This document shows positions 43,799-52,066 of a DNA stretch of 64,000 nt, in pieces. This DNA is from Nocardioides sp. Soil774 (GTDB taxonomy: Bacteria; Actinomycetota; Actinomycetes; Propionibacteriales; Nocardioidaceae): positions 479,185 through 543,184 of the forward strand of contig NZ_LMSM01000008.1 in the NCBI RefSeq assembly GCF_001428125.1, given 5' to 3'. Both the position numbers and the translations under genes were made by a program. Positions within the stretch are counted from its first letter, which is position 1. Every line of letters begins with the position of its first letter. The notes under the pieces are model-generated. The model was not told the DNA's origin, did no database searches, and saw nothing but the letters and a program-made list of their open reading frames with translations.

Positions 43799-44257
43799 AT
43801 GAACCCGATGCGCCCGACGACAAGGATGCTGAGCAGGGCTGTGCCCGCGCTGCTCTCTTCCGTCGTGGCGTCCATTGTTCTCGGCATCATCGGGATGCAC
43901 GCCCTGAGCACCCACGGCGTCATGGGCTCCACCGATCACTCCGCTATGACGAGCCCCATGACCGGGGCGCACGATGAGATGTCCGGCCTGCTCACCAGCC
44001 CTGCTTCGGAAGCGAACGCTGGCATTGTCAGCATCGCACCGGATAGCGGGGACGGGCACGACATGGGCACCATGGTGATGCTCTGTCTCGCCATGCTTGC
44101 CGCCGCCGCAGCACTCCTCCTCGTGCTCGTCGGACTGCGCCGCAGGCCACGCGTGTGGGCACATCGACACGCAATCACCACCACCGTTACCAGGTGGGCC
44201 ACCCGCCACGGGACCGGTCCACCGTACGTGTGGAACTTCTCCGTCATCAGGTGCTGA
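43799..44257 (+). CDS. DUF6153 membrane protein (island copy)
   Basis: A 152-residue relative of the protein at 40125-40547: N-terminal helix with GIIGMHALSTHG, an extracytoplasmic loop rich in Met, His and Asp (DHSAMTSPMTGAHDEM), a second helix, and the invariant end WNFSVIRC. ATG at 43799 after GAAAGAG; an internal ATG at 43808 is possible. It is followed by a DUF305 gene, as in the chromosomal cluster. Confidence 0.78.
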   Translation: MNPMRPTTRMLSRAVPALLSSVVASIVLGIIGMHALSTHGVMGSTDHSAMTSPMTGAHDEMSGLLTSPASEANAGIVSIAPDSGDGHDMGTMVMLCLAMLAAAAALLLVLVGLRRRPRVWAHRHAITTTVTRWATRHGTGPPYVWNFSVIRC

Positions 44258-44344
44258 CAGGCAGCACGCCGTTGACCCGCCCAGTCGGGGCCATTCGGCA
44301 ACGCGCTGCCCTTTTCAGACACGCCTGACTTCAGGAGATCCCTT

Positions 44345-44971
44345 ATGCGTACCAACCGCACCACGCGCGCCCTCAGCGCGCTCACCATCACCGCCGCACT
44401 GGCCCTCACCGCTGCCGCCTGCGGCAACGACGACGCCAGCTCTACCTCCACGTCGGAGGTCACCACCACCGAACACAACGACGCCGACGTGGAGTTCGCC
44501 TCCAACATGCTCCAGCACCACGCCCAAGCACTGTCGATGGTCGACCTCACCCGCGGCCGCACCCTCGACCCCGAAGTCCAGCAGCTTGCGGAACAGATCC
44601 GCGTCGCCCAAGCCCCCGAGATTGAGATATTCACCGACTGGCTCACCGACTGGGACGAGGAAGTCCCCGAAACCGTGCGCGACCACTCCAACGCCGGGCA
44701 CGACATGGACGACATGGACGGGTCGATGAACGACGAGAACATGCCGGGAATGATGACCTCCGACGACATGGGAGCCCTCGAAGACGCCGCCGACACCGAC
44801 TTCCAGACCATGTGGCTGGAAATGATGGTCGAGCACCACGAAGGCGCAGTAGCGATGGCGAAGACCGAGCAGGGCGACGGCCAGTTCAAGGATGCCGTCG
44901 ACCTGGCAGGCGACATCGCCAAGTCCCAGACCGCTGAGGTCGAGACCATGAGGGAACTCCTCGGTTCCTGA
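44345..44971 (+). CDS. DUF305 lipoprotein (island copy)
   Basis: A 208-residue lipoprotein with the lipobox LTAAACGND, paired HH motifs SNMLQHHAQALSMVDL and LEMMVEHHEGAVAMA, and a Met/Asp insert HDMDDMDGSMNDENMPGMM. More than half of its residues match the chromosomal copy at 39407-40057 by eye. ATG follows AGGAG. It probably binds metal outside the membrane (inference). Confidence 0.87.
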   Translation: MRTNRTTRALSALTITAALALTAAACGNDDASSTSTSEVTTTEHNDADVEFASNMLQHHAQALSMVDLTRGRTLDPEVQQLAEQIRVAQAPEIEIFTDWLTDWDEEVPETVRDHSNAGHDMDDMDGSMNDENMPGMMTSDDMGALEDAADTDFQTMWLEMMVEHHEGAVAMAKTEQGDGQFKDAVDLAGDIAKSQTAEVETMRELLGS

Positions 44972-44978
44972 CCCGGGA

Positions 44979-45023
44979 GCCCCGAGGGCGAGCCACCGAC
45001 GTACCGGTGGTTCGCCTTCGGGC
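44979..45023 (+). terminator. Hairpin after the island DUF305 gene
   Basis: 20-bp and 19-bp imperfect arms (44979-44998 and 45005-45023; CCCGAGGGCGAGCCACCG with two G-U-type differences) around a 6-nt loop, 8 bp after the stop. The 188 bp from here to 45211 hold no convincing gene. Confidence 0.6.
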
Positions 45024-45211
45024 TATGGGCCTAGCGATGAAGGTGCGGCGCGACGGGCGACCTTCACAGAATGGGGACTTCGCCAGGCTCTGATCCAGAC
45101 GATCCCGGGGACGCTCTCTTCCCGGCTGCCTTCAGCGGGGCGTGGGTCTCATCTGGACTGCGACCTCTCGACGATCGGTGCCCGTCGGCGGTAGGTGGAT
45201 TCAGATTCGCC

Positions 45212-45904
45212 TCAGGGCGCGCCGTTGATGCGGAAGTCGACTGTCTCGACCTTGGAGGCGACGCCGATGGCTTCCAGGTCGCGGCGGTCGATGCGTCCGT
45301 CGGCGTTCTGGTCGGTGACGACGGCGGGTGCGTCGTTGTAGATGCCGTCGTGGTTCAGGTCGTCGATGACGGCAACGGTCAGCGTGGTGGTGACGTCCTT
45401 GCCGGCGATCGGGGCGCCGACGATCCAGGTGTCCCAGATCTCGACGTCGTTCTTGGAGCGGTCGGTGACTCCGGTGAGGTTGAACAGATTGGCCAGGTTG
45501 GTTCCGGGCCCGGAGAAGCCGGGGAGGGTGCTGTTGGTGGTGCTGGTGAGCACGACCAAACCGGGCATCCGGTCGTCGGCACCGGTCGAGAAGCTACCCG
45601 GGAAGGGAGCGGTGTTGTTGTGCGCGGCCGGCCCGGTCAACTGGTTGGCGGTGAAGCCGGTGCCTGCGAGCGAGGTGTCGTCGAACTCGACGTCGAGGTC
45701 GACGAACCACCCGGCTCCGGCGGAGCCGGCGTTGTCGCCGCGTGCGGGGGCGAGGATCTCGACGTCCACGGACTTGGCTGCGTCATGGCGGTCGCGGTGC
45801 CCAGGCCCAGGGGCGGCGGAGGCCCCACCGGCAGTGGCGGCGTAGGTGCCGCCGAGCGCCGCGGTCACGGTGAGGGCGGTGAGGGCAGTGGTCATCTTCT
45901 TCAT
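45212..45904 (-). CDS. Secreted EF-hand/dockerin-like protein under ECF-sigma control
   Basis: A 230-residue exported protein. The signal peptide (1-31) ends GGASA. The C-terminal region has two calcium-binding-like loops, DLNHDGIYND and DQNADGRIDRRDLEAIG. The middle is beta-rich and unrecognised. ATG at 45904 follows AAGGGA. A promoter matching the adjacent sigma gene's own promoter lies at 45936-45963, inside the end of the anti-sigma gene, so it can be made apart from the sigma operon. Function unknown. Confidence 0.75.
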   Translation of the reverse strand: MKKMTTALTALTVTAALGGTYAATAGGASAAPGPGHRDRHDAAKSVDVEILAPARGDNAGSAGAGWFVDLDVEFDDTSLAGTGFTANQLTGPAAHNNTAPFPGSFSTGADDRMPGLVVLTSTTNSTLPGFSGPGTNLANLFNLTGVTDRSKNDVEIWDTWIVGAPIAGKDVTTTLTVAVIDDLNHDGIYNDAPAVVTDQNADGRIDRRDLEAIGVASKVETVDFRINGAP

Positions 45905-45935
45905 GGTGGGTCCCTTTCGTCGGATGTCACTCAGG

Positions 45936-45963
45936 GGTACGCCGTCGCCGGCGGATCGGTTCA
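45936..45963 (-). promoter_or_regulatory. ECF promoter of the EF-hand protein gene
   Basis: On the minus strand: TGAACC (45963-45958), 16 bp, CGTACC (45941-45936). Sequence and spacing equal the promoter before the sigma gene (47170-47197), and TGAACC with CGT resembles mycobacterial SigL-type promoters. Confidence 0.75.
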
Positions 45964-46614
45964 CCGGGTAGTGGCGGAAAGCACGAGATCACCGTCGGAG
46001 TCGGTGACTCGCACCTGGGCCACCTCGCGCGTGACGAATGCCGCCGCCCCGGTCACATGCGCCTCGCCGTTGCCGGTCGATCCCCAGGTGGCGACCTGCT
46101 GGCGCTCTCCCGCGGGTGAGACCAGCCAGGCGACGAACTGCTCGTCTTGTGGGAGCCCCCGCAAGTCGAGCTCGACCGACGTGCCCCATGGCTTGGCGCT
46201 CAAGGAGGTCGCACCGGTGGCGCGCGCTCCCGCCGGTGCGCTCAGGGCGAGAGTCGTAGCGACGGGTGCGTCGGGTTCGAGGACCACCGCCGTGCCGACA
46301 CCCGCTCCCGCGACCAGCACGACCGCGGCGGCAGCGGTGAGGAGCAGCCGGCGACGTCGACGACGGGTCCGCAGGGCTCCGATCGCGTCACCCCAGGCAG
46401 CATCGGAGGTTTCGCGGTGTGCTGACAACGGCGCCCCGGCCCGCAGCAGCGCCGGTAGCCCGGCGTACGTCGCGAGCTCGTCGCGGCACCAGGCGCAGGT
46501 CGGGAGATGGGCCTCGAGCCCGGCCCGGTCGTCGGCGTCGAGACCGCCCAGGACGTAGGGGCCAAGCAGCTCGCGCAGCCGGTTGTGGGCGCGGTGCTCC
46601 TCGTGCTGGTTCAT
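45961..46614 (-). CDS. Zinc-finger anti-sigma factor
   Basis: A 217-residue membrane protein. The cytoplasmic N-terminus has the ZAS zinc motif HxxxCxxC (AHLPTCAWC, about 36-44) within a helical anti-sigma domain. One transmembrane helix follows a basic RRRRRR run (about 82-108). The extracytoplasmic C-terminus is an RskA-like beta domain (about 115-217). It overlaps the sigma gene (ATGA). It should hold the sigma factor at the membrane until a signal triggers release, as for RskA/RslA. Confidence 0.9.
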   Translation of the reverse strand: MNQHEEHRAHNRLRELLGPYVLGGLDADDRAGLEAHLPTCAWCRDELATYAGLPALLRAGAPLSAHRETSDAAWGDAIGALRTRRRRRRLLLTAAAAVVLVAGAGVGTAVVLEPDAPVATTLALSAPAGARATGATSLSAKPWGTSVELDLRGLPQDEQFVAWLVSPAGERQQVATWGSTGNGEAHVTGAAAFVTREVAQVRVTDSDGDLVLSATTR

Positions 46615-47162
46615 CGCTCGACTCCCATCTCTTCGAATGCGGTCCGCAGGATGCGGATCGCGTAGTAGGACCGTGACTTCACGGTGCCCGGGCGGAGCCC
46701 GAGGGTGCTGGCGGCCTCGGTGACGGTGGCGCCGCGGTAGTAGAGCTCGTCGACCACGGCCCGGTGCTCGGGTGAGAGCCGGTCCAGTGCCTGCTCGACG
46801 ACGTAGGCGTCGACGAGCGCGTCGGCGCGGTCACCGACCGACTGGGCTGCCACGGTGTCGTCGTCGCCGATGAGTCGTGGGCGGCGCTCGTCGGCGCGCC
46901 ACAGATCGATGACCAGGTTGCGGGCCACCGCGAACAGGTAGGCCCGCGGATCACCGCGACTCGGATCGATCCTGTCGAGGTTGCGCCAGCCGCGCAGCAT
47001 CGTCTCCTGCACGACGTCCTCGGCGCGGCCCCGGTCATCGACCAGGCGCAGGACGAAGGTCATCAGGGCCGTCCCGTGCCGTAGGTAGAGCTCGGTCAGC
47101 ACCCGCTCGTCGGCCTCGGCCGACCTACCGGGTGCCCGCGAGCCAGGGCGTAGCGACCTCAC
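46611..47162 (-). CDS. ECF sigma factor (SigL/SigK-like)
   Basis: A 183-residue group 4 sigma factor with sigma-2 (LYLRHGTALMTFVLRLV, DVVQETMLRGWRNL) and sigma-4 (LSPEHRAVVDELYYRGATV, then GLRPGTVKSRSYYAIRILR). GTG at 47162 lies 7 nt after the promoter's CGTACC, so its transcript is probably leaderless. A longer reading to 47198 would begin inside the -35 element. It is co-transcribed with its anti-sigma gene and probably activates itself and the EF-hand protein gene. Confidence 0.9.
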   Translation of the reverse strand: MRSLRPGSRAPGRSAEADERVLTELYLRHGTALMTFVLRLVDDRGRAEDVVQETMLRGWRNLDRIDPSRGDPRAYLFAVARNLVIDLWRADERRPRLIGDDDTVAAQSVGDRADALVDAYVVEQALDRLSPEHRAVVDELYYRGATVTEAASTLGLRPGTVKSRSYYAIRILRTAFEEMGVER

Positions 47163-47169
47163 GAGCCTG

Positions 47170-47197
47170 GGTACGACTCGCGCTCCGGATCGGTTCA
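47170..47197 (-). promoter_or_regulatory. Autoregulatory ECF promoter of the sigma gene
   Basis: On the minus strand: TGAACC (47197-47192), 16 bp, CGTACC (47175-47170). The first 11 bases (TGAACCGATCC) and the CGTACC are identical to those at 45936-45963. Confidence 0.78.
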
Positions 47198-47232
47198 CCG
47201 TGTCGCGCCACGCACGCCTGCTCCGCGCGGTC

Positions 47233-47892
47233 TCATGGGGCAGCGAAGCGCTTGAGGCGTTGGAGCATCGCGTCGAGGACCGGACCGGCCTGGTCGGTGG
47301 CGAAGATGTTCTGCGCGTGGGCCGAGCCCGGCAGGATCGTCACCTCGTTCTCCTCACCGGGGGAGGACGAGGCCAGCTCCGTCGAGACGTTGGCCACGGG
47401 CTCGTCCTCGCTGGCCACGAAGAGCTTCGGCTCCTCCCCGAGACCGTCGACCGTTGCGTTCGGCGATAGCAAGATCAGCTGATCGGCCAGCGATGGGTCC
47501 TGGCTCGCGAGATCGAGGATAGCGTCGGCCCCAGCGCTGGCCCCGACGAGCGCGACGTCGGCGACTCCCTCGCCCTGCAGCTTCTCCACGGCGTTGCGAA
47601 TCGCATCGGGGTCGATGTCCTCGACCGCGATCACGCTCGCTCCCTGGTTGGCGATCGCGACGGCTTGCTCCTCCCAACTGGCAGCGTCGAAGGCGGCGCC
47701 ATGCGCGAGGACGACCCCGTAGTCGCCCTCGCCCCGTCTCAGCGCTGGGGAGCCGGCCACAGAGATCGTCTGCCCCGAGGAGTCGCCAGTCGGGCTGCTG
47801 GTCGTCTCGGGTGCCCCTCCGCAGCTGGCGAGGGCCAGCACGACGAGAATTGTTATTGCGGTTCGCCTCAGGGTCCCGAGCATGTCCGCCAC
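47233..47892 (-). CDS. Alpha/beta-hydrolase lipoprotein
   Basis: A 219-residue exported lipoprotein: lipobox LALASCGG (Cys about 24), then an alpha/beta-hydrolase domain with GVVLAHGAAFDAASW, nucleophile elbow GASAGAD, and a late Asp/His pair (ASEDEP, GSAHAQN). It is shorter than most members. The substrate is unknown. Alternative start at 47883. It lies 35 bp from the sigma promoter but is on the same strand upstream of it, so it is not part of the sigma operon. Confidence 0.8.
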   Translation of the reverse strand: MADMLGTLRRTAITILVVLALASCGGAPETTSSPTGDSSGQTISVAGSPALRRGEGDYGVVLAHGAAFDAASWEEQAVAIANQGASVIAVEDIDPDAIRNAVEKLQGEGVADVALVGASAGADAILDLASQDPSLADQLILLSPNATVDGLGEEPKLFVASEDEPVANVSTELASSSPGEENEVTILPGSAHAQNIFATDQAGPVLDAMLQRLKRFAAP

Positions 47893-47966
47893 AGTAGGTC
47901 GCCTGGCGGCCGAAGGTGCCTACGAGGGGTCGGCGGCAATTGGCTTCGCACCAGGGAGTGGGCCGC

Positions 47967-48674
47967 TCACCGGCAGAGATCTGCGGCTCGTTCCAGAGCG
48001 GCGGTGGTTCGCTGGAGGGCTTCCTGGCGCCGGTGTCCGTTGGCAGGTGAGGGGTGGGGAACGGCCAGGGTCGGGACGACGACCGGGTGCTCGGTGAGCG
48101 TGAGGTACCTCATCCACCCTTCAAGTGCCGCGCCGCCGAAGGTCACGACCACCCGGAGGTCGATCAGTTCGGCGAGCAGCGCGCTCAAGGCGGGCCGGGC
48201 GTCTTCCAGGTCATCGACCCGGGGGGCGCGGAGTCGACCTTCAGGTCCGGTCAGGGCCCAGGGGACGACGTTCCACCGCAGGCAGCGAGCCTGGTCGAGG
48301 TTGGAGGAGCTCAGCGCCCGGTGAACCTGTCGGGTGGTGGGATCGTCGTTGTCGAGCGAGCTGAAGCCGAGGTCGCCCGCGGCGACCGTTCTGGGGCCGG
48401 GCGCCTCCATCAGTAGCAGCACCTGGGCCTTAGTTCCTGCACCGTCGGGGTCGAACCAGGGCACGAACCTGGAACTGCTCGGACCTTCTAACCGCCACCG
48501 TTCGGCCAGCTCGTTCAAGCGGCCAACCGGGTCGTCGTGGACGCGCGCTCGTTTGCCGGCAGGGTCAGGCAGCACGGTGTCCGCTCCAGCCCACGGGCGC
48601 AACACCGACAGCCAGGCAGATGCCCGCGAATCCGGCGGCCACCGGGAGGGGGAACGCGTGCTCATCCCGTACAT
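47967..48674 (-). CDS. Uracil-DNA glycosylase superfamily protein
   Basis: A 235-residue protein with UDG-fold features: FVPWFDPDGAGTKAQVLLLM, then EAPGPR (motif A position), FSSLDNDDPTTR, RWNVVPW and a late PHPSPAN that resembles the HPSP motif B. The first 45 residues are not conserved in look, and GTG at 48542 could be the true start. It could excise uracil or serve another base-processing role. It is island-encoded with no obvious operon partner. Confidence 0.7.
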   Translation of the reverse strand: MYGMSTRSPSRWPPDSRASAWLSVLRPWAGADTVLPDPAGKRARVHDDPVGRLNELAERWRLEGPSSSRFVPWFDPDGAGTKAQVLLLMEAPGPRTVAAGDLGFSSLDNDDPTTRQVHRALSSSNLDQARCLRWNVVPWALTGPEGRLRAPRVDDLEDARPALSALLAELIDLRVVVTFGGAALEGWMRYLTLTEHPVVVPTLAVPHPSPANGHRRQEALQRTTAALERAADLCR

Positions 48675-48783
48675 GCGGCGGCGACGTCACAAGGGAAACC
48701 CTACGCCGAACCAGCGGTGAGCCATGTGCCCGCACCCGGCTCCACTTCGTGGGCCACCAATTCGTGTGTAGACGCCGTGGTGG

Positions 48784-49710
48784 TCAGCGCTCAGCCGCAC
48801 GCGCGATCGCGACGAGGTCACGCACCACCCCGGCCGGCGGGCTCTTGGTTCCGACCCAGACGGCGCGGAAATACCGTCGCAGATCGAGGTCCAAGACCGC
48901 CACGACGCTCAGGCTCCCGGAATCCACGTCGCGTGCGACGACACGACGGCTGAGGAACGCCGGCGCGCTGCCGGCAAGGACCGCTTCGCGGACGGCGGTC
49001 GCGGTGGTGAGCTCCACCTCTGGGTCGCCCACCACCAAGCCATGCCTGGCCAAGGCGATCTCAAGAACCTCGCGGGTTCCCGAGCCCTGCTCACGACTGG
49101 TCAGCGCAAGTTCTGCCACCTCGTCGGGCAACAGCGGGGTGCGTCGTCGACTCAGCGGTGTGCCGGCCGCCGTGACCAGGACGAGCTCGTCCTGGGCGAC
49201 GGTCACCGACCGCACCGCCACCGGCGCATCGACTCCCTCGACGAAGCCCACGTGGGCTGTTCCTGCGCGAACCGCTTCGACCACGTCTCGGCTGTTGGAG
49301 GCATGGAGACTCACTGCCGTCGCCCGGTAGCCCTCGCTCTGCTGTCGCTGGCGCAACTGCACCAGCCAGCGGGGGATCAGACTCTCCGCGATCGTCATGC
49401 TGGCCCACACCACGAGCTCGCGACTACGGTCGCCGCGCAACCCCTCGATCGCGGTGTCTACCTCGTCGGCCAGATCGAGCAACCTCGCCGCCCACTCGGC
49501 CACGACCACGCCGGCCTCGGTGAGCTGTGATCCACGTGCGCCACGTCGCACGAGCGTCAGCCCTGTCTGGGCCTCCATTCCCCGCACACGTTCGGACGCG
49601 GCCTGCTGGCTCATGCCGTTGGCGCGTGCCGTGCCACCGATGCTGCCATGGCGGGCGATGCCCACGAGCAGCCGCAGTCCATCAAGATCGGGAAGATGGG
49701 AAGAAGCCAC
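48784..49710 (-). CDS. LysR family transcriptional regulator
   Basis: A 308-residue LTTR with an N-terminal helix-turn-helix (LDGLRLLVGIARHGSIGGTA, SQQAASERVRGME) and a CysB-like effector domain (about 95-300). GTG start. It diverges from the TDT transporter gene across 93 bp that contain an inverted repeat, so it most probably controls that gene. Confidence 0.9.
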   Translation of the reverse strand: MASSHLPDLDGLRLLVGIARHGSIGGTARANGMSQQAASERVRGMEAQTGLTLVRRGARGSQLTEAGVVVAEWAARLLDLADEVDTAIEGLRGDRSRELVVWASMTIAESLIPRWLVQLRQRQQSEGYRATAVSLHASNSRDVVEAVRAGTAHVGFVEGVDAPVAVRSVTVAQDELVLVTAAGTPLSRRRTPLLPDEVAELALTSREQGSGTREVLEIALARHGLVVGDPEVELTTATAVREAVLAGSAPAFLSRRVVARDVDSGSLSVVAVLDLDLRRYFRAVWVGTKSPPAGVVRDLVAIARAAER

Positions 49711-49741
49711 AGGGCCAACTTACCGGTAGTCACAAGCCCCG

Positions 49742-49757
49742 GTTGTGGATGCACAAC
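49742..49757. promoter_or_regulatory. LysR operator candidate
   Basis: GTTGTGGATGCACAAC: perfect 6-bp arms and a 4-bp centre, between the divergent LysR and transporter genes. A second, overlapping CACAA...TTGTG pair starts at 49731. Confidence 0.5.
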
Positions 49758-49803
49758 TCGGCGGGGACTACTGACCGACCGTGCGCGCTCGCAGACTGAA
49801 GTC

Positions 49804-50946
49804 ATGAGCATTCTTGAATCCCGCACCAGCACCAGCGTGCGCCCCGCGGATCGTCGTACCTTCCTGAGCGCTCTCGAAGGACAGCCCGCGTTCGGGTTCA
49901 TCGGCCCGAACTGGTTCGCCTCGGTGATGGGTACCGGCATCGTCGCGAACGCCGCCGCGACGTTGCCCGTCGAGGTCCCCGGCCTGCTGTTGTTCGCACG
50001 GACCGTGTGGGTGCTCGACGTGATCCTGCTCGCCGTCATCAGTACGGCCACGATCATCCACTGGACGCAGCACCCTCGCATCGCACGGGGACACCTCGAA
50101 AACCCTGCGATGTCGCACTTCTACGGCGCGCCGGCCATGGCGCTGATGACCGTCGGTGCAGGTGCGCTGCTGGTCGGTCAGCCGCTGGTCGGCCAAGGCA
50201 CAGCCGTGGGCATCGACTTCGTGCTCTGGACCGCCGGCACCCTGCTCGGTCTCTGGACTGCGGTTGCCGTGCCCTACAAGGCCTTCACCACCCACGAGGT
50301 GAAGCCGGACGCCGCCTTCGGAGGCTGGCTGATGCCCGTCGTGCCGCCCATGGTCAGCGCGGCCACCGGTCCGCTGCTGCTGCCCCACCTGCCCGCCGGT
50401 CAGTGGCAGCTCAGCATGCAGCTGGCCTGCACGATGATGTTCGGCCTGACCATCGTGGCCAGCCTTGTCGTGATCACGATGATCTGGAGCCGGCTGGTGC
50501 ACCACAAGGTCGGGGCCGCCGCCGCGGTGCCCACGCTGTGGATCGTGCTCGGCCCGCTCGGCCAGTCGATCACCGCCGCGCACACCCTCGGCGCGACAGC
50601 CATCGACGTCTACCCCGCACCGTACGGGCGCGCCTTCGAGGCCATGGGGCTCGTCTACGGCGCACCCATGTGGGGCTTCGCCATGCTGTGGCTCGCGCTC
50701 GCGATCGCCATCACGGTCCGCACCGTGCGAGCAGGGATGCCCTTCTCGCTGACCTGGTGGTCCTTCACCTTCCCGGTCGGCACTGTCGTCACCGGGACCT
50801 CAGGACTGGCCGCCATCACGGGTGCGCACTTCCTGGCAATCGCCGCAGTCATCTTCTACGTCGGCCTCCTCCTGGCCTGGGGCGCGGTGGCGGTGCGCAC
50901 CGGGCAGGGTGTGTTCTCCGGCCACCTCCTGCGCGCACCGGCCTGA
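49804..50946 (+). CDS. TDT-family transporter (TehA/Mae1/sulfite-exporter type)
   Basis: A 380-residue, ten-helix anion transporter of the tellurite-resistance/dicarboxylate family. GPNWFASVMGTGIVANAAA near residue 35 is the family hallmark, and FYGAPAMALMTVGAGALL marks helix 3. Members export sulfite, malate or other anions, and TehA was named for tellurite resistance; the substrate here is unknown. Regulated by the divergent LysR (inference). Confidence 0.87.
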   Translation: MSILESRTSTSVRPADRRTFLSALEGQPAFGFIGPNWFASVMGTGIVANAAATLPVEVPGLLLFARTVWVLDVILLAVISTATIIHWTQHPRIARGHLENPAMSHFYGAPAMALMTVGAGALLVGQPLVGQGTAVGIDFVLWTAGTLLGLWTAVAVPYKAFTTHEVKPDAAFGGWLMPVVPPMVSAATGPLLLPHLPAGQWQLSMQLACTMMFGLTIVASLVVITMIWSRLVHHKVGAAAAVPTLWIVLGPLGQSITAAHTLGATAIDVYPAPYGRAFEAMGLVYGAPMWGFAMLWLALAIAITVRTVRAGMPFSLTWWSFTFPVGTVVTGTSGLAAITGAHFLAIAAVIFYVGLLLAWGAVAVRTGQGVFSGHLLRAPA

Positions 50947-51053
50947 GCCTGCGGCGATGTCGCCCGCGTTCTCAGACGCTGCGTGGGTGCGGTGACGTGT
51001 CCGGGCGGTCGGGTCGCCCGCGTGGCCCGGAGTTGGTTAGCATGAGAGCACAC

Positions 51054-51121
51054 GATGGCGGTGGGGCTCGCCGACAACCGTGGCGCCGGGCCACCAACAG
51101 TCCCTACCTGAGACAGGTAGG
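51054..51121 (+). promoter_or_regulatory. Fluoride riboswitch (crcB motif) with Shine-Dalgarno-sequestering hairpin
   Basis: The aptamer begins about 51057: GGCG-GTGG-GGCT-CGCC matches the crcB-motif first hairpin, followed by AACCG, a small stem (TGGC/GCCA) and AACAGTCCCTACC. The 3' aptamer strand CCTACCTG (51103-51110) is perfectly complementary to CAGGTAGG (51114-51121), which contains the Shine-Dalgarno of crcB. Fluoride binding would free the ribosome site. The downstream genes encode fluoride exporters, which supports the assignment. Confidence 0.78.
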
Positions 51122-51128
51122 AGTTCGT

Positions 51129-51707
51129 GTGCCCGAAAGCAATGACCCCATGGCGGTCGATCGCCTGGTCAACCTCCCCATGGATCCCGACACGGCGACG
51201 GACACCGTCGCAAACGGGCCGCACCGTTGGCTCTCCTTTCTGAGGTCGCGGTGGGACGTGCTGCTGGCCATCAGTGCCGGCGGAGCCCTGGGGAGCCTGG
51301 CCCGGTGGGGTGTCGGGGCACTCGTCCCGTGGACGGGCTCGACCTTTCCGTGGGCGACGTTCATCGAGAACATCTCCGGGGGCTTCGCCCTCGGCGCGCT
51401 GATGGTGTTCGTACTCGACGTGTGGCCACCACATCGCTACCTGCGCCCCTTCCTCGGCGTCGGCGTCCTGGGCGGCTACACGACGTTCTCGACCTACATG
51501 CTGGAGACCTGGCACTTGCTCGCCGAGGGCCAGCTGGTCACCGCCTTCACCTATCTGGGCGGGTCGCTGCTGGTCGGGCTGTGCGCGGTGTGGCTCGGCA
51601 TCGCTTCCGCACGCATGGTGGCGTTCGGATGGCCGCGCCGACGACGGCGTCGGTACCCCGAGCAGTCCACCATCGAGCCCATCGATCACCAAGTGAGGAA
51701 TTCATGA
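51129..51707 (+). CDS. crcB: Fluoride channel subunit CrcB/FluC (first)
   Basis: A 192-residue four-helix Fluc protein that lets fluoride leave the cell. Family blocks: [32 protein letters not shown] (channel Asn) and [13 protein letters not shown] (Phe box and the central Na+ site region). The N-terminal 50 residues are an unusual hydrophilic extension and the C-terminus is basic (RRRRRR). GTG at 51129 is 6 nt after GGAG of the riboswitch hairpin. It overlaps the DUF190 gene (ATGA). Confidence 0.88.
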   Translation: MPESNDPMAVDRLVNLPMDPDTATDTVANGPHRWLSFLRSRWDVLLAISAGGALGSLARWGVGALVPWTGSTFPWATFIENISGGFALGALMVFVLDVWPPHRYLRPFLGVGVLGGYTTFSTYMLETWHLLAEGQLVTAFTYLGGSLLVGLCAVWLGIASARMVAFGWPRRRRRRYPEQSTIEPIDHQVRNS

Positions 51708-52066
51708 CGCGAGAAGGGCCTGCGACCAGGCTGACCATCATGGTGGGGGAGTCCGACCAGACCCACCACCACCCGGTCTACACCGAGATCGTGCACCGGG
51801 CACACCGGGCCGGACTCGCCGGCGCCAGCGTCCTGCGCGGCATCGAGGGGTTCGGCAAATCCAACCACATCCACACCACCCGGCTGTTGTCGATGAGCGG
51901 GGACCTCCCCGTCGCAATATGCATCGTCGACACCGAGGAACGGATCCGGGCCTTCCTCCCCGAGTTGGAGGACCTTGAGATCGAGGGGCTGGTAATCCTG
52001 GACCCGGTCGAGGTCATCCGGTACGCCGGCCGCCGCCCGTCCGGACGAGCAGAGGACCACCGGTGA
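51704..52066 (+). CDS. DUF190 protein of the fluoride operon
   Basis: A 120-residue cytoplasmic protein with the DUF190 pattern: [33 protein letters not shown] and [14 protein letters not shown]. The fold resembles PII-like ferredoxin barrels (family knowledge). It is placed between two crcB genes and overlaps both, so it probably acts with the channel, perhaps as a regulator. Confidence 0.88.
   Translation: MTREGPATRLTIMVGESDQTHHHPVYTEIVHRAHRAGLAGASVLRGIEGFGKSNHIHTTRLLSMSGDLPVAICIVDTEERIRAFLPELEDLEIEGLVILDPVEVIRYAGRRPSGRAEDHR

Noticed and set aside
47163..47198. A longer sigma factor starting at GTG 47198
   Set aside because: That codon lies inside the -35 element of the sigma promoter and would be upstream of the transcript start.
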